The position numbers and the translations under genes were made by a program. A model generated the notes under the pieces. That model was not told the DNA's origin. It saw only the letters and a list, made by a program, of their open reading frames with translations, and searched no databases. From Egerieenecus sp048201975 (GTDB taxonomy: Bacteria > Bacillota > Clostridia > Christensenellales > Aristaeellaceae), in assembly GCA_048201975.1 (NCBI GenBank), contig DBFBGQ010000084.1:1-20685 (forward strand): a stretch of DNA of 20,685 nucleotides, read 5' to 3'. This document shows positions 13,258-20,676 of this stretch, piece by piece; the stretch's first letter is position 1; every line of letters starts with the position of its first letter.

Positions 13258-14274
13258 TCAGGCGCAGGCCACAGGACCGATGCTTTCGCCGGGGATCAGC
13301 CGGCAAGGTACGGCGGCCTGGACAGGCGCCGACGGAGCGTTTTCGATTTGATCCACCAGTTGCTGGGCCGCCAGCATACCAATGCGCGGAGCGTCCTGAA
13401 AAACGGTGGTGAGGCGCGGACGCAGCAGGCGCGCCAGACGGATGCCGTCGTATCCGCCCAGGGAAAGGTCCTCCGGCACGCGGAGCCCCAGCTGATTCGC
13501 AGCCTCCAGCGCGCCCAGGCAGGCGTAGTCGTCCGGCATCAGGATGCAGGTGGGCCGCACGGGAAGGCGCAGCAGCGACAGCACGGCCTCCCGGCCGCGG
13601 TCGGGATGAAAGTATGCTCCCGCGCGCAGCCATTCCTTGCGCAGAGGCAGCCCGCAGGCGGACATGGCCTGGCGGTAGCCCGCCACCCGGCTTTCCGTGA
13701 CGGCGCAGGCCTGGCCATGCACATAGGCAATCCGACGGTGGCCCAGGGAAAAGGCATGGCGCACCAGCGCTTCCATGCCCTGCTGGTTTTCCGACAGCAC
13801 GCAGGCACGGTCCGGATAGGCGTGGTCAATGGTCACGCAGGGTATATCCGCCATGGCCAGCTCCTGCACCTGCGGGGATGCAAAGTCCACGCAGGCCAGG
13901 CATACGCCGTCCACGTTTCGGTAGCGGCAGTGTTCCAGATAGGTCATGGCCGTCCGGCCGATGTTGTGATTGATGAAGGTCACGTCGTATCCCCGGTGCT
14001 CCGCTTCTGACTTGAACGCCTCAAGCACCATGGCGAAAAAATCATGGGTGAGGCCGCTTTTGCTGTCATCCACAAATAGCACGCCCAGATTATAGGACCG
14101 GTTGGTTTTCAGCGTCCGGGCGATGGCGTTGGGATAATACCCCATTTCCCGGGCGGTGCGCTGCACCATTTCCCGGGTCCGCTCACTGATATCGCAATAG
14201 TGGTTGAACGCCTTGCTTACTGTGGAAACGCTTAATCCGCACCTGGCCGCCACGTCCTTGATGGTTATCGCCAT
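13258..14274 (-). CDS. LacI-family transcriptional regulator
   Basis: The 338-residue protein has the LacI/GalR layout. The N-terminal helix-turn-helix is ITIKDVAARCGLSVSTVSKAF, and the hinge helix is PNAIARTLKT with the minor-groove Leu. The periplasmic-binding-protein-like sugar domain runs from about residue 58 (YNLGVLFVDDSKSGLTHDFF) with the C-terminal features LMPDDYACLGALEAANQLGLRVPEDLSLGGYDG. It should bind a sugar and repress, or sometimes activate, nearby sugar genes. The ATG at 14274 is preceded by AGAGGAGC. It is divergent from the gene at 14526. A perfect palindrome lies within its own promoter, suggesting autoregulation. The ligand is unknown; the neighbouring MFS and carbohydrate genes make an oligosaccharide likely. 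Confidence 0.95.
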   Translation of the reverse strand: MAITIKDVAARCGLSVSTVSKAFNHYCDISERTREMVQRTAREMGYYPNAIARTLKTNRSYNLGVLFVDDSKSGLTHDFFAMVLEAFKSEAEHRGYDVTFINHNIGRTAMTYLEHCRYRNVDGVCLACVDFASPQVQELAMADIPCVTIDHAYPDRACVLSENQQGMEALVRHAFSLGHRRIAYVHGQACAVTESRVAGYRQAMSACGLPLRKEWLRAGAYFHPDRGREAVLSLLRLPVRPTCILMPDDYACLGALEAANQLGLRVPEDLSLGGYDGIRLARLLRPRLTTVFQDAPRIGMLAAQQLVDQIENAPSAPVQAAVPCRLIPGESIGPVACA

Positions 14275-14340
14275 TTGATGTGCTCCTCTTTTCAGCTCGT
14301 GTGGGTCCGCGGGTCTATCCCCAATTGTTCCTTGCCTTCC

Positions 14341-14369
14341 ATTGTATCGGGTAAATTTACCAAAATCAA
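14341..14369 (-). promoter_or_regulatory. Promoter of the LacI-family gene
   Basis: On the minus strand TTGATT (14369-14364) and TACAAT (14346-14341) are separated by exactly 17 bases. The leader to the ATG is about 60 bases. Confidence 0.7.
14350..14361. promoter_or_regulatory. Candidate operator in the LacI promoter
   Basis: GGTAAATTTACC is a perfect 12-base palindrome lying entirely in the spacer between the -35 and -10 boxes of the LacI gene promoter, where a bound repressor would block polymerase. It lacks the central CG of classic LacI operators. A second, imperfect inverted repeat, TACGGAAAA-A-TTTTCCATA (14374-14392, one mismatch), lies just upstream of the -35 box. I infer autoregulation; other family members with AT-centred sites exist, but I cannot tell which protein binds. 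Confidence 0.6.
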
Positions 14370-14440
14370 GAAATACGGAAAAATTTTCCATATTTTTCAG
14401 TATCTGGTGCAAGCAATCCGGGCGCATGGAGCGCCGGGGC

Positions 14441-14469
14441 TTGATTTTGCCGCCGGGTTGCCCTATAAT
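14441..14469 (+). promoter_or_regulatory. Promoter of the F5/8C-like gene
   Basis: TTGATT (14441-14446) and a perfect TATAAT (14464-14469) are separated by 17 bases. The first nine bases, TTGATTTTG, are the same as in the divergent LacI promoter. The start codon is about 50 bases downstream of the predicted start site. Confidence 0.75.
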
Positions 14470-14525
14470 CAGGCCAGAAAGAGGCTGCGGGCGCGGGACG
14501 CCCAGAGCGATGGAGGAGAGCAAGG

Positions 14526-15305
14526 ATGATCGCATTAACGCTGCTGGCTGCGGACGGGACGGTGCTGGGGGAGGCTCGGGACAAGGAAGCGGCGGCGCTG
14601 ACCGTGCTGCGCGCGTATCAACCGGGGGACCGGTTGGTGGTGGACACGGACCAGCGGGAGCTGTACATATCCGTGGATGCGTTTCTGTCTCCCGCTTACC
14701 TGTATGTGCCCCAGGGGCGCTTTACCTTTTCCTTTCCCACGGCTGCGGCGGAGTTGGAGCCTTACGCTCCCCAGGCATTCCGCGGCGAACTGCACACCTA
14801 TATGGCCGCGCCGGCGGGGGAGTTGCAGGGCGCGTATCGCAACCTGGCGCTGAATCCGGTGGCGCAGCGGCAGTTTGGGGGCGGGTATCCCTTTGCCAGC
14901 GCCAACGTGGAGACCCGGGACGAGAGCGTGTTTTTTGCCCGCAACGTGATAGACGGCTGCCTGCAGAACCACAGCCATGGCCCCTGGCCGTATCAGAGCT
15001 GGGGCATCGGGCTGAGCGAGACGGCGGAGATTCGGCTGGATTTTGGCCGGGAGGTTAAAACGGATAGGATGCGCCTGGTACTCCGGGCGGATTTTCCCCA
15101 TGACGCTTATTGGCGGCAGGCAACGGTGACGCTTTCCGACGGGGCGGAGTATACCTTCCCCCTGGAGAAGAGCGATCAGCCCCAGGAGATTGCTTTTGAG
15201 CACGCGCATCAGGTGCGGTGGATGAAGCTGCATCATCTGGTGAAGCAGGTGATGGAGTCGCCCTTCCCGGCGCTGACGGAATGGGAAGTGTGGGGCTGGG
15301 GCTAA
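14526..15305 (+). CDS. Unrecognised cytoplasmic protein with an F5/8 type C-like C-terminal half
   Basis: I do not recognise the full-length 259-residue protein. Residues about 115-258 have the pattern of a galactose-binding-like (F5/8 type C, discoidin-like) beta-sandwich: YPFASANVETRDESVFFARNV with IDG, QSWGIGLSETAEIRLDFG, then RMRLVLRADFPHDAYW and a closing ALTEWEVWGWG. This fold usually binds sugars in secreted enzymes. The N-terminal 110 residues (MIALTLLAADGTVLGEARD, YQPGDRLVVDTDQRELYISVD) look like another small beta domain. There is no signal peptide or membrane segment, so it is probably cytoplasmic, and no catalytic motif is evident. The ATG follows GATGGAGGAG. It is divergent from the LacI gene and is its most likely target. 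A role in sugar binding or sensing is an inference. Confidence 0.7.
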   Translation: MIALTLLAADGTVLGEARDKEAAALTVLRAYQPGDRLVVDTDQRELYISVDAFLSPAYLYVPQGRFTFSFPTAAAELEPYAPQAFRGELHTYMAAPAGELQGAYRNLALNPVAQRQFGGGYPFASANVETRDESVFFARNVIDGCLQNHSHGPWPYQSWGIGLSETAEIRLDFGREVKTDRMRLVLRADFPHDAYWRQATVTLSDGAEYTFPLEKSDQPQEIAFEHAHQVRWMKLHHLVKQVMESPFPALTEWEVWGWG

Positions 15306-15320
15306 GGACAGGAGAAACAG

Positions 15321-15359
15321 AAAGGGCCTTTCCGCGTTTTGTGGCGAAAAGGCCCTTTT
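15321..15359. terminator. Bidirectional terminator between the F5/8C-like and MFS genes
   Basis: AAAGGGCCTTTCCGC (15321-15335) pairs with GCGAAAAGGCCCTTT (15344-15358), with one mismatch. A TTTT follows the stem on plus, and on minus a T-rich run (TTTCTGTTT) follows. It lies between the two convergent stops. Confidence 0.75.
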
Positions 15360-15382
15360 GCATAGAGCAAGCAGTTGACGCA

Positions 15383-16594
15383 TCAGAATGTTGCAGCATT
15401 CTCCATGGTGAGGGATTGTTTTTCCAGATCCTTCTGGTGGATCAGAAGGCCGGGGAAGATGACGGTAGCGGTGTAGCACACGATGGCCGCGATCAGGAAC
15501 ATGGGGCGAATGCCCACCAGGTCTGCAAAGAAACCGCCCAGGAAAGAAGAGATGATAATGGATACCACCGACTCAAAGGTGACCAGCAGCGTCTGCACAG
15601 TGGTCTTGAACTGAGGCGCCACCAGGCGGCTGAGGGTAATGGAAATGGTGACGCTGTTTAGCATATTGATGCAGTTGAGCATCTGTACGGCAAACTGCCC
15701 CTGGGGCGTGCCGATCAGGTAGGTCAGCAGCCAGCGCGTGCCGCTGAGCAGGCCGAGGATGAGCAGGATCCGCTTGGCGCCTACTTTGCGCGCCAGACGG
15801 TCGGCAATGAACAGGAAAGGAATTTCACAGAAAGCGCCCACGGAAAGCATGGTGCCGTACAACTCGTTAGAACCGCCCAAGTCGTTGGTAAAGTAGATGG
15901 AGAAGTAGGAGAAGTACAGCCCCTGAGCCAACGCATAGAACATCATGTAGATAATCAGTAGCAGTATGGGACGGCTCTTGAGAACCACGCTTACGGGCAG
16001 ACGGCGGCGGCCGTACTGCACGCGGTTGTGGCCCTGAATGGGCGGCAGCAGGAAAATCAGCAGAATGTTGATGACACAGAACGCAGAATAGGTATAGAAG
16101 GTCAGCCGCGTGCCGTTTTCGGGAATGCCTGCAATTTGTCCCACTAAAAACATGACCAGGGAATAGCCCAACGCACCCATGGTACGGATGGGACCATAGT
16201 CACGATGCGCGGTTTCAGCATATTCAACGCTCATGGAGGTATTCAGCGAGGGCTGCGCTCGGCGGAAGCAATAATAAACGGTGTATAGCACCAGCACAAA
16301 AGCGAAAGAGTTGTTGATTAAAATTAGTGGGTACAACACTGCGGTGATCAGGATGAGCCACTGGAGCAAGTGGTTCTTGCTTTTGGAACTGTCGGCCAAT
16401 ATGCCCAAAGCAGGCTGAGCTAAAAGCGCCATTGCCGCAGCCGTGCCGCTGATTACGCCGATCATGGACTTGCTGAAACCGATCTCGTTGAGATAAATTG
16501 TGAAATAACTGGTGGTTGTATCCATCATAAAAAAGGCAAAATTGAAAAGCATAAAAGAAATATACGCCCGTTTGCTGGCATTCCCGGGAAACAT
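15383..16594 (-). CDS. Major facilitator superfamily transporter (oligosaccharide/sugar:proton symporter-like)
   Basis: The 403-residue protein has 12 predicted membrane segments, starting with SFMLFNFAFFMMD, then MIGVISGTAAAMALLAQPALGILADSSKSK (TM2-loop with the MFS-type G-x-x-AD-x-S motif) and LLLIIYMMFYALAQGLYFSYFSIYF in the second half. The sequence, including YFTIYLNEIGFSKSMIGVISG, is close in style to the LacY/MelB-like MFS_1-like group that imports di- and oligosaccharides with protons. The ATG at 16594 follows GAAAGGA and a weaker GAGG; spacing is a little long. It has its own promoter (16637-16665) and ends facing the F5/8C-like gene. Sugar transport is inferred from family and the LacI neighbour; the exact substrate is unknown. 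Confidence 0.88.
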   Translation of the reverse strand: MFPGNASKRAYISFMLFNFAFFMMDTTTSYFTIYLNEIGFSKSMIGVISGTAAAMALLAQPALGILADSSKSKNHLLQWLILITAVLYPLILINNSFAFVLVLYTVYYCFRRAQPSLNTSMSVEYAETAHRDYGPIRTMGALGYSLVMFLVGQIAGIPENGTRLTFYTYSAFCVINILLIFLLPPIQGHNRVQYGRRRLPVSVVLKSRPILLLIIYMMFYALAQGLYFSYFSIYFTNDLGGSNELYGTMLSVGAFCEIPFLFIADRLARKVGAKRILLILGLLSGTRWLLTYLIGTPQGQFAVQMLNCINMLNSVTISITLSRLVAPQFKTTVQTLLVTFESVVSIIISSFLGGFFADLVGIRPMFLIAAIVCYTATVIFPGLLIHQKDLEKQSLTMENAATF

Positions 16595-16636
16595 ATGGCT
16601 GCCTCATTCCTTTCTTCACATGGGTATTTCAGGGAT

Positions 16637-16665
16637 ATTATAATCCAAAGACAACAAATGCGCAA
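16637..16665 (-). promoter_or_regulatory. Promoter of the MFS transporter gene
   Basis: On the minus strand a perfect TATAAT (16642-16637) lies 17 bases after TTGCGC (16665-16660), a weak -35 box. The leader to the ATG is about 40 bases. Confidence 0.55.
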
Positions 16666-16863
16666 TACAGAATCATAAAATGACCACAATATTGCCAAGT
16701 TACTGGCTGTTTGCCTGAGAGATGACAGAAAAAACGTCGATATCCTGGCGTATAGAGATGATTAACTTACCAAGCTCATCCAAGCAAAAAACGGCTCAGT
16801 TAGAAGAAATTTATCTTGCTTTGTCTTGCATGAGAAAAAAAAGCCATATTCAACATTTGCCTA

Positions 16864-16892
16864 TTGACGACATGGGTAAGTCGTGGTATAGT
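16864..16892 (+). promoter_or_regulatory. Promoter 1 of the toroid-ABC operon
   Basis: TTGACG (16864-16869) and TATAGT (16887-16892) are separated by exactly 17 bases. This is the best match in the region and would give a leader of about 105 bases before the start at 17004. Confidence 0.65.
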
Positions 16893-16927
16893 TGCAGTAA
16901 GTCAAAACGAGATTTCGAGCAGATCGT

Positions 16928-16955
16928 TTGACAACGTGACGGCGTGAATTATTCT
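16928..16955 (+). promoter_or_regulatory. Possible promoter 2 of the toroid-ABC operon
   Basis: TTGACA (16928-16933) is perfect; TATTCT (16950-16955) follows at 16 bases and is a weaker -10 match. It overlaps the right arm of the AAACGA/TCGTTT inverted repeat, so a protein bound there could govern it. Confidence 0.4.
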
Positions 16956-17003
16956 GAAAGCAGCGGTACCTTATGAGGAAACCGAAAGGATGGTGCAATT
17001 TTT

Positions 17004-18686
17004 ATGCTACATCGCACGGAGATGATGACAGCCCATGACGCGTTGATCGACGAGTTGATTGCTGCCCAAGTCACGGATGAGAATCATCCTGATTTTGGCG
17101 GCTTTCTACGTTCTGGCATTTATCATGTGGAACCGCGGGAGAGCGGCTTCCGCCTGTCGGAAATGATTATTGGTTATATCTGCAAGGAAAGCCGCCATTA
17201 TCATGAGGCGGTTGTTGCGCAGGCCATCCGCAACACGCTGGTATATATGGAGCGGCATCAGCGCCCGGATGGCTGCTTCGATCTGTCGAATTGCAACTTT
17301 GCGTCCCCGCCGGATACGGCTTTTATGATCAATAGCGTTTTCAACGCCTGGTGGCTGATGGAAAAGCGGTGCGACGCCCAGACGGAATGGCTGAAAGCGC
17401 CCGTGCTGCATTTTATTGAGACCTGCGCCGAGGGAATCGCCGCGGGCGGTTTCCATACGCCCAACCACCGGTGGGCCATTTCCGCGTGCCTCAAGTGCGC
17501 TGCCAATGTGACCGGCCGCAAGGAATTCTCCGACCGGGCGGACCAGTACCTGGCCGAGGGCCTGGACATCAACGAGGACGGCGAGTTCGCCGAGCGCAGC
17601 GCGGGCAACTACAACCAGGTCAACGACGATCAGATGCTGCGGCTGTACATCGCCACGGGCGAGCGCCGCTTCCTGGAGGCCAGCAAGGCCAACCTGGAGA
17701 TGATGTTCAACTACATCGATCCGGACGACTCCGTGTTTACCAATAACTCCACCCGGCAGGACAACGGCCGCAAGGTCTATTTGAACACGTACTATATTCT
17801 GTTCCTGCTCACCGGATACTTCCTGAAGGACGCCAAGCTGGCCCGGGCGGCGGAATACATGTATCAGGCGTCCCGGCGCCACGGGATTGTGCCCAACGGG
17901 ATCGAGTGGCTGCTGCTGTACGACGACCTGGACGGCTATGGCGCGGAGGAAGCCTTCGACCTGACCAAGGTGGAGAAGTACAGCCGCGTGTTCCCGGCCT
18001 CCCGGATTGCCCGGGTGCGCAACGGCAAGTATTCCTGGACCATGATGGAGGACCGGCCGAACTTCTTCTATTTCCAGAGCGGAGCGCTGACCCTGTATTT
18101 GGTCATCTATGCCAACATTTGCGACCGCCGTCATTTCCTGGGTGAGAAGATCGAAGCGGTTCCCAATGGCTACCAAATGAAATCCCATGCCGCGGGCTGG
18201 TATTACAAGCCCTTCTGGCCCAACCTGCCCAATACCAGCGACTGGTGGGCAATGGACAACCCCAATACCCGGGAGCGGGTGCAGGGGGCGCCGCTGGATA
18301 CCACGGTAAGCGTCACCGACACGGGCGACGGCGTGGATATTTCCTTTGATACGGAGGGCATCGACCGGCTGCCCTTCCGCCTGGAGGTGGGCGTGCTACC
18401 CTGCACGGTGCGGGGCCAGCAATTCCTGATGGAGGGCAAAGCGGGGCAGAGCATTACGCTGATGAACGGCGCGGTGGAGCTGTCCAACCATGCGGGTGAT
18501 GTGATTACCCTTTCGCCTGCTTTCTGCGAGCATAACGTGCTGGGACGGAGCACCAATTCATATCCGCAGAGCGAAGAGCATTTTACGATCTATATGACGG
18601 ATTATACTCCTGTGCATCGGGTGCTGAAGATTCGCACGGCGCCCTTTGAGCGGCGCGATCTTCGCGGTAGCAGCGATCAGGGCTGA
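17004..18686 (+). CDS. Unrecognised, probably alpha/alpha-toroid carbohydrate-active enzyme
   Basis: The 560-residue protein does not match a family I can name with confidence. Residues 1-400 are helical with regular hairpin pairs and aromatic motifs, e.g. MERHQRPDGCFDLSNCNFASP, GGFHTPNHRWAISACL (His151, His155), AGNYNQVNDDQMLRLYIATGE (Asn204, Asp208, Asp209) and GIVPNGIEWLLLYDDLDGYG. This is the style of six-hairpin glycosidases and polysaccharide lyases. Residues about 430-545 look like a beta-sandwich (VSVTDTGDGVDISFDTEG). No signal peptide is visible, so it is probably cytoplasmic and acts on imported oligosaccharides. A start at 17004 is preceded by AAAGGATGG at a somewhat long distance; ATGs at codons 7 and 8 are alternatives. 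It lies 59 bases before two sugar ABC permease genes and should be cotranscribed with them. Confidence 0.72.
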   Translation: MLHRTEMMTAHDALIDELIAAQVTDENHPDFGGFLRSGIYHVEPRESGFRLSEMIIGYICKESRHYHEAVVAQAIRNTLVYMERHQRPDGCFDLSNCNFASPPDTAFMINSVFNAWWLMEKRCDAQTEWLKAPVLHFIETCAEGIAAGGFHTPNHRWAISACLKCAANVTGRKEFSDRADQYLAEGLDINEDGEFAERSAGNYNQVNDDQMLRLYIATGERRFLEASKANLEMMFNYIDPDDSVFTNNSTRQDNGRKVYLNTYYILFLLTGYFLKDAKLARAAEYMYQASRRHGIVPNGIEWLLLYDDLDGYGAEEAFDLTKVEKYSRVFPASRIARVRNGKYSWTMMEDRPNFFYFQSGALTLYLVIYANICDRRHFLGEKIEAVPNGYQMKSHAAGWYYKPFWPNLPNTSDWWAMDNPNTRERVQGAPLDTTVSVTDTGDGVDISFDTEGIDRLPFRLEVGVLPCTVRGQQFLMEGKAGQSITLMNGAVELSNHAGDVITLSPAFCEHNVLGRSTNSYPQSEEHFTIYMTDYTPVHRVLKIRTAPFERRDLRGSSDQG

Positions 18687-18688
18687 TG

Positions 18689-18703
18689 GATGCGAAAAGC
18701 ATC
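18689..18703 (+). other. Small intercistronic hairpin before the first permease gene
   Basis: GATGC (18689-18693) pairs with GCATC (18699-18703) around a GAAAA loop, right after the enzyme stop. A six-codon reading frame (ATG at 18686) spans it. Too weak for a terminator; it may tune expression or protect RNA ends. Confidence 0.3.
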
Positions 18704-18745
18704 TGAAGGAATACACATCATGGCTTGGAAGGAAAGTGATTGCCT

Positions 18746-19711
18746 ATGAGTACCATTGTAAACTCGGCGAAACCAAAATCCAGAGGGAGAGTCGCTCGTA
18801 CCCTGCGCCAGTATTGGCGTTACCGGTATCTGGTGCTGCTGCTGATACCGAGCTTGGTGGTACTCCTGATTTTCAAGTATGAGCCCATGTATGGCGTTCA
18901 GATCGCCTTCAAGGATTTCAAGATCCGCTTGGGTATCACGGGATCGCCCTGGTACGACCCCTTCTGGGGCGTCTTTGCCAAGGTGTTCAGCCGTCCGGTG
19001 TTCTGGCAGGCGTTCCAGAATACAGTAATCCTGGGCTTCATGAACCTTGTAGTGGGATTTCCGATGCCCATCATTCTGGCGCTGCTGCTGAATGAATTGC
19101 GGAACGAAAGGTACAAGAAACTTGTTCAGACTTTCTCCTATTTGCCCCACTTCATTTCCTGGGTTACGCTGTCCGGCTTGTTCATTCAGCTGCTGTCGCC
19201 TTCCACGGGCCCGATTGCCGCTGTTGTGACAGCCCTGGGCGGAACGCCCTACTACTTCATGGGCGAGGTAAGCACCTTCCGCTGGGTGCTGGTGGTCACA
19301 AACATCTGGAAGAGCGTCGGCTGGGGCTCCATCATTTACCTGGCTGCGCTCTCCGGCGTGGACCAGGAGATGTACGAGGCGGCGCTCATCGACGGCGCAT
19401 CCCGCTTCCAGCGCGTGTGGTACATCACGCTGCCCTCGATATTGCCTACGGTGACGGTTATGCTGATCCTCCAGTCCGGCAGCATCCTCAACGATAACTT
19501 CGACCAGGTGTACAACATGATGAACAGCGCGGTGTACCGCGTGGCCAACGTTCTGGGCGTGTACACCTATGACCTGGGCTTGAAGAACATGACCAATACC
19601 TCGCTGGCGGAGTCCACGGCGGTCGGCTTGTTCAAGAATGTGATCTCTCTGGCACTGGTGCTGGCAACCAATGCCATTTCCAAGAAGATCAGCGACAACG
19701 GGATTTGGTGA
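18746..19711 (+). CDS. Sugar ABC transporter permease, LplB type
   Basis: The 321-residue inner-membrane permease belongs to the CUT1 family, LplB/YteP type, which imports aldouronates, xylo-oligosaccharides or similar sugars in Firmicutes. The N-terminus is basic and cytoplasmic; the first segment is YLVLLLIPSLVVLLIF, followed by the hallmark KYEPMYGVQIAFKDFKI. Further segments are TVILGFMNLVVGFPMPIILALLLN, the WVTLSGLFIQLL region and WVLVVTNIWKSVGWGSIIYLAAL. The ATPase-contacting EAA loop is YEAALIDGASRFQRVWYITLP. Residue ending ISKKISDNGIW is typical. I use the ATG at 18746 (AAGGAAAG nine bases before); a TTG two codons earlier is also open. It pairs with the following gene. The ATPase for such systems is usually encoded elsewhere (MsmX-like). 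Confidence 0.94.
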   Translation: MSTIVNSAKPKSRGRVARTLRQYWRYRYLVLLLIPSLVVLLIFKYEPMYGVQIAFKDFKIRLGITGSPWYDPFWGVFAKVFSRPVFWQAFQNTVILGFMNLVVGFPMPIILALLLNELRNERYKKLVQTFSYLPHFISWVTLSGLFIQLLSPSTGPIAAVVTALGGTPYYFMGEVSTFRWVLVVTNIWKSVGWGSIIYLAALSGVDQEMYEAALIDGASRFQRVWYITLPSILPTVTVMLILQSGSILNDNFDQVYNMMNSAVYRVANVLGVYTYDLGLKNMTNTSLAESTAVGLFKNVISLALVLATNAISKKISDNGIW

Positions 19712-19729
19712 GAAAGGAGGTAGCAATCT

Positions 19730-20650
19730 ATGCGAGGCGGAGTGACTGCAATGAATACTTCCAAGAAACACCGGCACATCAAGCGCAGTATCGGCGAACA
19801 CATTTTTGATGTATTTAACGTCGTATTCTTAGGCATTCTGGCGCTGAGCATGCTCTACCCCTTCTGGTACGAGCTTGCCCTGTCGCTGGCGGACGCGGAC
19901 AAGGTGGCTATTTCCAAGGTATACTTGTGGCCCGAGTACATCTCCTGGGATAGCTACGCCAACGTTTTGAGTTCCAAGTACATTTACTACGGCTATTTCT
20001 GGACCATCGTTCGCACCGTGGTCGGTACGGCGGTAGCGCTTCTGCTTGGCTTCCATTTTGCCTATGCGCTCAGCAAGAAGAACTTCCCCAACCGGAAACT
20101 CTGGACGGCGCTGCTGATCTTCACCATGTTCTTCTCCGGCGGCATGGTGCCTGACTACCTGCTGATTCGCGACCTGGACCTGATCAACAGCATCTGGTCC
20201 CTGATCCTTCCCGGCGCCATCAGCGCATACAACATCACCATCATGCGCAACTACCTGATGTCCTTGCCGGATTCCCTGGAGGAGAGCGCGTATATCGACG
20301 GCGCCAACGATATCATCATTTTGTATAAGATCATCGTTCCGCTGTCGCTGCCCATCCTGGCAACCATTGCCCTGTGGACGGCGGTGGGCCACTGGAACGC
20401 ATGGTTTGACGCCATGATCTATATCCAGGACACGGACAAGCAGGTGCTGGCGATTACCCTGCGGCGTATCGTGCTCCAGGGCTCCAACAGCGTGGTGACC
20501 ATGTCCGGTGAGCAAATGAGCACGCAGACCACCAGCGACACCATCAAGGCTGCCACCATCATGGTGGCCACGGTGCCCATCCTGTGCGTGTACCCCTTCA
20601 TCCAGAAGTATTTTGTGAAGGGCGTTATGGTCGGTTCCTTGAAGGGTTGA
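19730..20650 (+). CDS. Sugar ABC transporter permease, YtcP/LplC type
   Basis: This 306-residue CUT1 permease is the usual partner of the LplB-type permease. Membrane segments include VFNVVFLGILALSMLYPFWYEL, FWTIVRTVVGTAVALLLGFHFAYAL, LWTALLIFTMFFSGGMVPDYLLI, SLILPGAISAYNITIMRNYLM and the ILATIALWTAVGHWNAWFDAM region. The EAA loop is EESAYIDGANDIIILYKIIVPLSLP, and the C-terminus ends in YPFIQKYFVKGVMVGSLKG, the characteristic ending of these proteins. The ATG at 19730 lies nine bases after AAAGGAGG and 18 bases after the preceding stop. It is followed by a hairpin and an AAAAGGAGG site, so a further gene starts just outside the window, most likely the LplA-type solute-binding lipoprotein. Confidence 0.94.
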   Translation: MRGGVTAMNTSKKHRHIKRSIGEHIFDVFNVVFLGILALSMLYPFWYELALSLADADKVAISKVYLWPEYISWDSYANVLSSKYIYYGYFWTIVRTVVGTAVALLLGFHFAYALSKKNFPNRKLWTALLIFTMFFSGGMVPDYLLIRDLDLINSIWSLILPGAISAYNITIMRNYLMSLPDSLEESAYIDGANDIIILYKIIVPLSLPILATIALWTAVGHWNAWFDAMIYIQDTDKQVLAITLRRIVLQGSNSVVTMSGEQMSTQTTSDTIKAATIMVATVPILCVYPFIQKYFVKGVMVGSLKG

Positions 20651-20660
20651 CAGTCCCTTC
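20641..20660 (+). other. Hairpin over the stop codon of the second permease gene
   Basis: GAAGGG (20641-20646) pairs with CCCTTC (20655-20660) around an eight-base loop that contains the stop codon. No U-run follows directly, so it is not a clean terminator. It could protect or partly stop the transcript before the solute-binding protein gene. Confidence 0.35.
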
Positions 20661-20676
20661 TTGAAACATAAAAAAT

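Larger units (their letters stand above)
16595..17003. other. AT-richer intergenic region between MFS and toroid genes
   Basis: This 409-base stretch is clearly poorer in GC than its neighbours. It contains the MFS leader and promoter on the left and two promoters for the toroid-enzyme operon on the right. Between them, 16722-16931 is an open 69-codon frame with no good ribosome binding site, no family signature, and an overlap with both promoters; I do not call it a gene. An inverted repeat AAACGA/TCGTTT (16905-16910, 16924-16929) lies downstream of the first promoter and could bind a regulator. CAATATTG (16687-16694) is a short palindrome. Confidence 0.5.

Noticed and set aside
14222..14237. 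CcpA-site-like sequence GGAAACGCTT in the LacI gene
   Set aside because: It encodes the conserved VSTVSK of the DNA-binding helix, where such codons recur by constraint, and it has mismatches to the cre consensus.
16687..16694. Palindrome CAATATTG upstream of the MFS gene
   Set aside because: Only eight bases, in AT-rich DNA, with no extension of symmetry; expected by chance.
16722..16931. Possible small gene of 69 codons
   Set aside because: No good ribosome binding site, no recognisable motif, and it overlaps two promoters for the downstream operon; chance open frame in AT-richer DNA is more likely.
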